This document shows, one piece after another, positions 63,251-64,000 of a stretch of 64,000 nt of DNA. Position 1 is the first letter of the stretch. Each line of letters begins with the position of its first letter. The notes beneath the pieces were generated by a model. It had not been told where the DNA came from. It worked only from the letters and a program-made list of their open reading frames with translations, and did no database searches. The translations under genes and the position numbers were made by a program. Source of the stretch: Agrilactobacillus yilanensis (GTDB lineage: Bacteria; Bacillota; Bacilli; Lactobacillales; Lactobacillaceae); the NCBI RefSeq assembly GCF_003946725.1, contig NZ_RHOY01000003.1, positions 1-64,000 of the forward strand, written 5' to 3'.

Positions 63251-64000
63251 CTAAAATAATGACAATTGATTTTCATCTGGCAGCTCATCCAAAACATGGA
63301 ATCGGGTCAAATCATCAATCAAGGTGCTGGAAACTTTACCTCGATTAGAAAGATCTTCCTTAGATAAAAATGGCCGCTCTTCTCTAGCTGCAACAATTTG
63401 CTTTGCAACGCTGTCCCCTAATTTATCAACGGCTTTAAACGGTGCCAGCAGTGTATGATCATCTAAAATAATAAATTGATCAGAATCTGACTTTTCAATA
63501 TCCACCATTTTAATGGTAATGCCCCGTTCCAAACATTCATTAGCGATTTCCAAAACCGTTAACAAATTCTTTTCTTTTTGGGAGGCATCCCGGCCTTTAT
63601 CATTGATTTCTTTCATCCGTGCTTTGACCGCTTCTTTACCAGAAGCCATCACTTCTAGATCAAAGTCATCTGCCCGCACAGATAAGTAAGCACAATAATA
63701 AATTACTGGGAAATAAACTTTAAAGTACGCAATACGCAAAGCCATTAAAATATAGGCCGTCGCATGGGCTTTAGGGAACATATACTTAATTTTCAGACAG
63801 GAGTCAATATACCAATCCGGTACATTTTCATTGGCGCGTAATGCTTCTTGCCAGTCATCGGGAATACCCCGGCCTTTACGCACATGCTCCATGATTTGAA
63901 AGGCCATTTGTGAATCCATGCCCCAGTGAATCAAATCCATCATGATGTTATCCCGGCAGCCGATAACTTCTTTCAAAGTAACGACGCCTTGATTAATCAA
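63251..64000 (-). CDS. polC: DNA polymerase III PolC-type, C-terminal part
   Basis: 249 codons and stop; the gene runs off the window at 64000. [23 protein letters not shown] and the final [16 protein letters not shown] are typical of the Gram-positive PolC C-terminus, where the last residues (QLSLF) bind the sliding clamp. Main replicative polymerase. Ends at the terminator 63138-63166. Confidence 0.95.
   Translation of the reverse strand: MINQGVVTLKEVIGCRDNIMMDLIHWGMDSQMAFQIMEHVRKGRGIPDDWQEALRANENVPDWYIDSCLKIKYMFPKAHATAYILMALRIAYFKVYFPVIYYCAYLSVRADDFDLEVMASGKEAVKARMKEINDKGRDASQKEKNLLTVLEIANECLERGITIKMVDIEKSDSDQFIILDDHTLLAPFKAVDKLGDSVAKQIVAAREERPFLSKEDLSNRGKVSSTLIDDLTRFHVLDELPDENQLSLF

Overview
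The window looks like chromosome of a lactic acid bacterium (order Lactobacillales, most likely family Lactobacillaceae). Support comes from the moderately low GC, the Firmicutes-type hrcA-grpE-dnaK-dnaJ operon with a CIRCE operator, the rimP-nusA-ylxR-ylxQ-infB-rbfA-truB-ribF order, class II galT in a galK-galE-galT operon, a DUF3013 gene beside prmA, a bifunctional Rel next to dtd, and sortase A. The species cannot be named from sequence alone. Nearly all housekeeping genes lie on the minus strand.

Layout. 1-7433: end of a membrane protein, then a minus-strand operon (hypothetical, 3-methyladenine glycosylase, DUF3013, prmA, rsmE, small membrane protein, rel, dtd, HAD phosphatase). 7434-9125: a compact orphan transcript with a very strong Shine-Dalgarno and a 16-codon ORF, then small genes. 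9140-12290: two oxidoreductases, each divergent from a MerR-family regulator; one regulator is fused to an IS1380 transposase fragment. 12352-16310: accessory debris: a phage/plasmid-type replication protein, an intact HicAB pair, a collapsed second HicAB, IS3 fragments, and a DnaQ-like exonuclease with a BRCT domain.

16333-26150 is an integrative mobilizable element in the 3' part of tRNA-Ser(CGA). It carries a tyrosine integrase, a MobT/Rep_trans relaxase with an ICEBs1/Tn916-like oriT, a DUF3173 protein, an XRE regulator, a HigBA toxin-antitoxin and a three-gene cargo operon: an MmeI-like methyltransferase whose nuclease-motif lysine is replaced by glutamate, a DUF6414-like protein, and a ClpB-like AAA+ ATPase. 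This cargo is the best candidate for an undescribed (anti-phage) system. Just right of the tRNA lies wreckage of a related element: an inverted DUF3173 copy with a lost start codon, joined to a bit of integrase, and a resolvase/ATPase chimera.

27080-30741: a MerR-controlled carboxymuconolactone decarboxylase-like gene, an XRE-TPR regulator with an SRPBCC protein and a quinone-oxidoreductase-like enzyme, a two-gene small-protein module (a decayed copy lies near 13.3 kb), and a possible type I toxin-antitoxin. 31073-38176: membrane proteins, DUF915 hydrolase, acyltransferase, apt, recJ, GtrA protein, sortase. 38363-43308: menF-menD-menH-menC, the chorismate-to-succinylbenzoate half of menaquinone synthesis. 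43371-47037: galactose (Leloir) operon behind an inverted-repeat operator. 47497-64000: lepA, heat-shock operon, hemW, ribF, truB, rbfA, infB operon, and the 3' end of polC. Dispersed inverted-repeat elements occur at 75-191 and 47254-47499.
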